Source of the DNA: Saprospiraceae bacterium
GTDB lineage: Bacteria > Bacteroidota > Bacteroidia > Chitinophagales > Saprospiraceae
DNA length: 20,309 nt
Direction: 5' to 3'
Assembly (NCBI GenBank): GCA_020630895.1
Contig: JAHDII010000025.1
Coordinates: 1-20,309 of the forward strand
Below are positions 16,181 to 20,309 of this stretch, piece after piece. The first letter of the stretch is position 1, and each line of letters begins with the position of its first letter. The position numbers and the translations under genes are program-made. A model generated the notes under the pieces. The model had not been told where the DNA came from. It ran no database searches and saw nothing but the letters and a program-made list of their open reading frames with translations.

Positions 16181-18751
16181 ATGAAAAGCTATAAACATTA
16201 TACCTATTTATTATGGATCATAATTTTTTGTTTATTTTCCAATCTCTCTGTTTTTGGAAAAACACAAAATATTGATGCATTAATATCTAAAGTAGAACAA
16301 AGCACTAAAACAGAAAAAATAGATGCTTTAATTCTATTATCTAAAGCATATTTAGAACATAAAAATTGGGAGAAAGCAAAGGAAACTTCTTTTAATGCCA
16401 AAGAATTAGCTCAAAATTTAGATTATAATAAAGGTCTTGCTCAAGCTTATAATATTTTAGGAAAGGTATATTTACAAAAAAATGATGATGATAATGCTAT
16501 TAAAATGTTTTATCAATCTCTCGATATTTATAAAACTATTGATGATAAAAAAGGGATTGCTCTTTGCAATCATCATATAGGTGAAGTATTTTTAATTAAA
16601 GAAGAAGTACTGAAAGCTATTGAAAAATTTAGAGAAGCTCAAACAACATTAGAAAATTTAAACGACAAAAGAAATTTATCTCATTTATATAAAAGTTTAG
16701 GAGATGCATATCTTCAAAAGGAAAAACCCGAATATGGTCCTGCTAAAGATTATTACACTCGTTCTTTTAAATTAAAATTAGAATTAGAAGATTATGAAAG
16801 TGCGGCTAAAACAGCTCGACAAATTGCTGATTATGATATTAATTTAAAAGATTATGAAAGTGCGATGATATATCTTCGTTCCACAATGGAAACCTATCAA
16901 GGATTAAATGATTCTTACAATATTGCTGAAGTATATCATACAATGGGAGAAGTATATAGGCTTCAAAATTTTCCAGAAGATGCCATTAATTTTTATAATA
17001 AAGCTTTGTCTATTCGTGAAAACATCAAAGATTCTATAGGAATTGCAGATACTTACAAAAGTATTGGATTGAATCATTTTCAATTAAAAAATAATACTGA
17101 AGCGAGTAAAGCTTTTTCAAACTCTGCTAGTATTTTAAAACAACTTGCTGTTCAAAAGCAAGTTCCCATTATTTATCAACAAATTTCTAATGGTTTTGAA
17201 AAATTAGGTGATACAAAAAATAGTTTAGCATATCATAAAAAGTATGCTGAGACAAGAAACATTTTTCAAAATCTTGAAAAAAACAAAGCGGCACTAGATA
17301 TTGCAACCATGTATGCTTCTAAATTTGAAACTAGGGAATTACAAAATAAAAATGAACAATTACAATTAAAAAATAATAATATTAAAAATATTAGAAATTT
17401 TTTAATTGCTGTTTTTGGACTCGCACTAGCTCTTTTATTTGTAGCATTCAATAGTTATCGAAGAAAGAAAAAAGACAATCAATTACTTTCTTTACAGAAT
17501 GAAGAAATAGAAAAAAAGAATCTTGAAATTAAAGAAAAAAATGATACACTTGATTCTTTAAATAGTCAATTAGTCAATGAAATGGCAGAACGTGAATCTG
17601 TTGAACAGTCTTCGTTTGCAAGAGATAGATTTTTAGCCACTATGAGTAATGAAATGAGAACGCCTTTAAATATTATTCGAGGATTAACTCATTTATTATT
17701 GACCAATGAACCCAAAGAAGAACAAATTGAAAATTTGCGTACACTTCAATTTTCTGCTAATAATTTAGTAGTATTTATTAATGATGTTTTAGATTTTTCT
17801 AATATTGAAGCGGGTAAAATTAGTTTTGATTCTATTGATTTTACTCCTAAAAATACTTTTGAAGAAATTAAAGAACGTTTTACCTTGCCTACAAAAGATA
17901 AAGGAATAGATCTAAGTGTAGATTATGATTCTAAAATTCCAACTCTTCTTAATGGTGACCCTACTCGTTTAAATCAAATTATTACCAATTTAATGAATAC
18001 GGCTATTAAACATACACATGAAGGAAGTATTCAAATAGGTGTCAATATTCATGAATTAGTAGATAATAAATTAACGCTTTTAGTCAATGTAAAAGATACT
18101 GGAGAAGGAATAGAATCAGAAAAGTTAGAAACCATGTTTCGTAAATTTTCTAGAACCGCCGAAGATATGTATGATGGATATGGTAATTCCGGTTTAGGCT
18201 TAGCCATTTCTAAAAGATTAGTTGATTTACAAAATGGAAAAATAGAAGCCCATAGTAAAATTGGTGAAGGAACAGAATTTAAAGTATATCTTCCCTATCA
18301 TTTAGTAGAAGAAAAACAAAGCAACCAAAAAGAAACTATTACCAATTATGATCATTTAGCAGGAAATAAAATATTAATTGTAGAGGATAATAAAATCAAT
18401 CAATTAGTAGTAGCTAAAATGTTGAAAAAATTAAATATTCAAGTGGTAACAGCAGACAATGGTCAAGAAGCATTAGATGCATTAAACGAACAATATTTTG
18501 ATTTAATTTTAATGGATATTCAAATGCCTATCATGGATGGATATCGAGCAACGGCTGAAATAAGAAAATCTCAGGATCCTAGAGTGAGAGATTTACCTAT
18601 TATTGCTTTAACAGCTTCCGCCTATTTAACTAAAAAAGAAAAAGCCAAATTATTTGGTATGGATGATCATGTAGGAAAACCTTTTGGTCCTGATGATTTA
18701 TTGAGTAAAATAAATTATCATATTCAATTGAATGAAACTGTAAAAGTTTAA
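16181..18751 (+). CDS. TPR hybrid sensor histidine kinase lacking the phospho-accepting histidine, with intact receiver domain
   Basis: The 856 residues comprise a signal peptide (1-26), roughly eight TPR-type repeats (about 45-370) predicted to lie in the periplasm, a coiled-coil linker, one membrane helix (about 406-424), a second coiled coil (430-475), a HisKA dimerisation domain, a HATPase domain and a receiver domain. The H-box reads FLATMSNEMRTPLN, with Asn490 where His is expected. Glu491 and Thr494 (H+1 and H+4) are kept. The N-box reads NLMNTAIKHT, with Thr607 at the usual metal-binding Asn. G1 (DTGEGI, 639-644) and G2 (GLGLAI, 671-676) look intact. The receiver has Glu735-Asp736, phospho-acceptor Asp779 in LMDIQMP, Thr811 and Lys833 and should be functional. 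No DNA-binding output is fused. A terminator follows. Confidence 0.92.
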   Translation: MKSYKHYTYLLWIIIFCLFSNLSVFGKTQNIDALISKVEQSTKTEKIDALILLSKAYLEHKNWEKAKETSFNAKELAQNLDYNKGLAQAYNILGKVYLQKNDDDNAIKMFYQSLDIYKTIDDKKGIALCNHHIGEVFLIKEEVLKAIEKFREAQTTLENLNDKRNLSHLYKSLGDAYLQKEKPEYGPAKDYYTRSFKLKLELEDYESAAKTARQIADYDINLKDYESAMIYLRSTMETYQGLNDSYNIAEVYHTMGEVYRLQNFPEDAINFYNKALSIRENIKDSIGIADTYKSIGLNHFQLKNNTEASKAFSNSASILKQLAVQKQVPIIYQQISNGFEKLGDTKNSLAYHKKYAETRNIFQNLEKNKAALDIATMYASKFETRELQNKNEQLQLKNNNIKNIRNFLIAVFGLALALLFVAFNSYRRKKKDNQLLSLQNEEIEKKNLEIKEKNDTLDSLNSQLVNEMAERESVEQSSFARDRFLATMSNEMRTPLNIIRGLTHLLLTNEPKEEQIENLRTLQFSANNLVVFINDVLDFSNIEAGKISFDSIDFTPKNTFEEIKERFTLPTKDKGIDLSVDYDSKIPTLLNGDPTRLNQIITNLMNTAIKHTHEGSIQIGVNIHELVDNKLTLLVNVKDTGEGIESEKLETMFRKFSRTAEDMYDGYGNSGLGLAISKRLVDLQNGKIEAHSKIGEGTEFKVYLPYHLVEEKQSNQKETITNYDHLAGNKILIVEDNKINQLVVAKMLKKLNIQVVTADNGQEALDALNEQYFDLILMDIQMPIMDGYRATAEIRKSQDPRVRDLPIIALTASAYLTKKEKAKLFGMDDHVGKPFGPDDLLSKINYHIQLNETVKV

Positions 18752-18778
18752 AATATAATAACACCTTTTGATTTCAAG

Positions 18779-18820
18779 CAGCCATATATTATTTTATTAA
18801 TAATGGCTGTTTTATTTTTT
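18779..18820 (+). terminator. Probable rho-independent terminator after the hybrid kinase
   Basis: CAGCCAT (18779-18785) pairs with ATGGCTG (18803-18809). The AT-rich sequence between them can extend the stem imperfectly, and TTTTATTTTTT follows. It lies 27 bp after the kinase stop. The remaining 145 bp to the next start is AT-rich with no exact promoter match found. Confidence 0.7.
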
Positions 18821-18965
18821 AATACCACTCTTTTCAAAGTTTACTACTATACTAAAATTCACCTAAAAGAATGAATTTTTTGCTTTCACATATTTCCATT
18901 TGGATTTTATTGATGAATTAACTATTATTGATGTATGTCCTTTTTTTAATAGCATATACAATTCA

Positions 18966-20309
18966 ATGAAAAAAATTTATTATTATCCTTTTTTAGTTAT
19001 ATTATTTTCATCTTTTTTTTTCTATCAATTAAAAGGACAAAATCTCGATTCATTAGAACAAGTTTTAAAAACTAATATTCCAGATTCTACTCGACTACAA
19101 ATATTATATGATTTAACTTGGGCTTATTCTATTTCAGCAACAGACAAAGCTATTTTATTCAACAATCAATCTCTTGTTATTATTGAAAATAAAAAGCCAT
19201 TTCAAGAGTTGAGTTGGGCAAAAATACAATATTATTATGGTGTCATTTATAAAAATAAAGGAGAATATAATAAGTCTTTAAAACATTTTGCTGAATATAA
19301 AAAAATAGTTATTAAACATGACAAAACATTTCAAATAGCTAATGTTTTATATCAAGAAGGAGCCATTTATCAATTTAAAGGAGAATATAAATTAGCCAAT
19401 CAAAAAAATTTAGAAGCTTTAAAAATTTATAGAGAATTAAAAAATTCGTCTAGTATTGCTATGACATTAAATTCAATGGCAACCGTTGATAAATTATTAA
19501 ATAAAGATGATGAAGCATTAAAAAAATATGAAGAAGCATTAGCCATTTATATACAATTAAAAAATACAATAGGTCAAGCAGATATACATAGCAATTTGGG
19601 CAATCTTTTTACAAAAAAAAAGAGGTACGATGAAGCATTAGAACATTATTTTCAACAAATAAAATTAGATGAACAAGATGGCTATGAATTAGGTTTAAGT
19701 TATGCTTACGAAAATATAGGTAGCTTATATAAAGAAAAAAAAGAATTTCATTTAGCTAAAGATTATTATGAAAAAAGTTTAGCCATTAGAGAGAAAGGAA
19801 AAGATAAAAGATTACAATCTATTATTTATATTTTATATGGCGATTTATTGCGTCAAATGAATAAAATGTATCAAGCAGAAAAAAAAATAAAAATAGGTTT
19901 AGAAATTGCTAAAGAAAATGATATTACACCACAAATTGAAGCAGGATATCTTGCTTTAAGTAATTTATATGAAGCTAATGATGAAGCAAAAAAAGCAATC
20001 ATTTATTTTAAAAAACACAAAAATTTAAAAGATAGTTTATTAAATAAGAATATAACAAAACAAATTAATGAATTAGAAATAAAATATGAAAACTCTGAAA
20101 AAGAAAAAAAAATAATAGAATTAAATATCGATAATAAAATAAAAGATAATAAGAATTTTTGGATGTCTATTGCTTTATTAACTTTATTAGCATTGCTTGT
20201 AATTGTTATTTATTTTTTAATACAACGACAAAAAAACAACAAAATTCTTCAAGAAAAAAATGACATCATTTCTACATCTCTTCATGAAAAAAATATTTTA
20301 TTAAAAGAA
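18966..20309 (+). CDS. TPR sensor histidine kinase, N-terminal part (cut by window edge; probably HisKA_2 type)
   Basis: An ATG at 18966 opens 448 codons with no stop to the window end. The product has a signal peptide (MKKIYYYPFLVILF..., cleavage near residue 24), TPR-type repeats from about residue 40 to 350 with classic pairs such as EEALAIYIQL and AKDYYEKSLAI, a coiled coil (about 365-397), a membrane helix (about 398-419) and a second coiled coil. The last residues, LQEKNDIISTSLHEKNILLKE, strongly resemble the lead-in to the HisKA_2 motif, where EKxxLLKE is normally followed directly by IHHRVKNNLQ. The catalytic part therefore lies just outside the window. This would differ in class from the neighbouring hybrid kinase, although both share the TPR-membrane-coiled-coil layout. 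No receiver or regulator is visible here. Confidence 0.85.
   Translation, partial: MKKIYYYPFLVILFSSFFFYQLKGQNLDSLEQVLKTNIPDSTRLQILYDLTWAYSISATDKAILFNNQSLVIIENKKPFQELSWAKIQYYYGVIYKNKGEYNKSLKHFAEYKKIVIKHDKTFQIANVLYQEGAIYQFKGEYKLANQKNLEALKIYRELKNSSSIAMTLNSMATVDKLLNKDDEALKKYEEALAIYIQLKNTIGQADIHSNLGNLFTKKKRYDEALEHYFQQIKLDEQDGYELGLSYAYENIGSLYKEKKEFHLAKDYYEKSLAIREKGKDKRLQSIIYILYGDLLRQMNKMYQAEKKIKIGLEIAKENDITPQIEAGYLALSNLYEANDEAKKAIIYFKKHKNLKDSLLNKNITKQINELEIKYENSEKEKKIIELNIDNKIKDNKNFWMSIALLTLLALLVIVIYFLIQRQKNNKILQEKNDIISTSLHEKNILLKE

Noticed and set aside
15994..16194. 66-codon forward ORF between the protease and hybrid kinase
   Set aside because: It overlaps the kinase start, shows no family features or promoter, and is of a length expected by chance in this DNA.
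1..20309. CRISPR arrays, tRNA or rRNA genes
   Set aside because: No regularly spaced long direct repeats with unique spacers and no cloverleaf or rRNA signature were noticed on either strand by eye.

Overview
The window looks like ordinary chromosome from a member of the Bacteroidota. The evidence is very AT-rich DNA (about 30% G+C by eye), almost no Shine-Dalgarno sequences, two matches to the Bacteroidota -7 promoter element TAnnTTTG, an exported Tricorn-type protease, TPR sensor kinases with a periplasmic N-terminus, and a lipoprotein with an acidic stretch after its lipobox. There are 13 protein-coding genes (two cut by the window edges). I see no rRNA, tRNA, CRISPR array, insertion sequence or integrase.

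Layout. Positions 3-107 hold the tail of an unrecognised gene. A leftward block follows: a Cof-type HAD phosphatase overlapping a GNAT acetyltransferase by 8 bp, then (upstream on the same strand) a PLP-dependent D-threonine aldolase/D-serine dehydratase-like enzyme separated by 1 bp from a retinol saturase/CrtI-type flavoprotein. The two pairs are separated by an intergenic inverted repeat made of about 11-bp units. From 4423 a rightward pair encodes an exported tail-collar-domain protein and an alpha-helical HEAT-like protein. They meet a leftward zinc-metallopeptidase lipoprotein, behind which lies a large AddA/RecB-like UvrD helicase. From 10405 everything is rightward: glyceraldehyde-3-phosphate dehydrogenase with an ADP-ribosylglycohydrolase 18 bp downstream, a Tricorn-like S41 protease ending in a strong terminator, a TPR hybrid histidine kinase ending in a second terminator, and a second TPR sensor kinase that runs off the right edge.

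How they work together. Three tight pairs (HAD-GNAT, PLP enzyme-flavoprotein, GAPDH-ADP-ribosylglycohydrolase) are probably co-transcribed. The rest are mostly single transcription units with unrelated jobs, so I do not see one large novel system. The most notable signals are departures from family norms. The hybrid kinase at 16181-18751 has Asn where the phospho-accepting His should be and Thr at the N-box Asn, yet has an intact receiver domain, so it looks like a pseudokinase or phosphatase-type signalling protein. The AddA-like helicase appears to have lost most of its C-terminal nuclease active site. Two intergenic regions carry short phased repeats.
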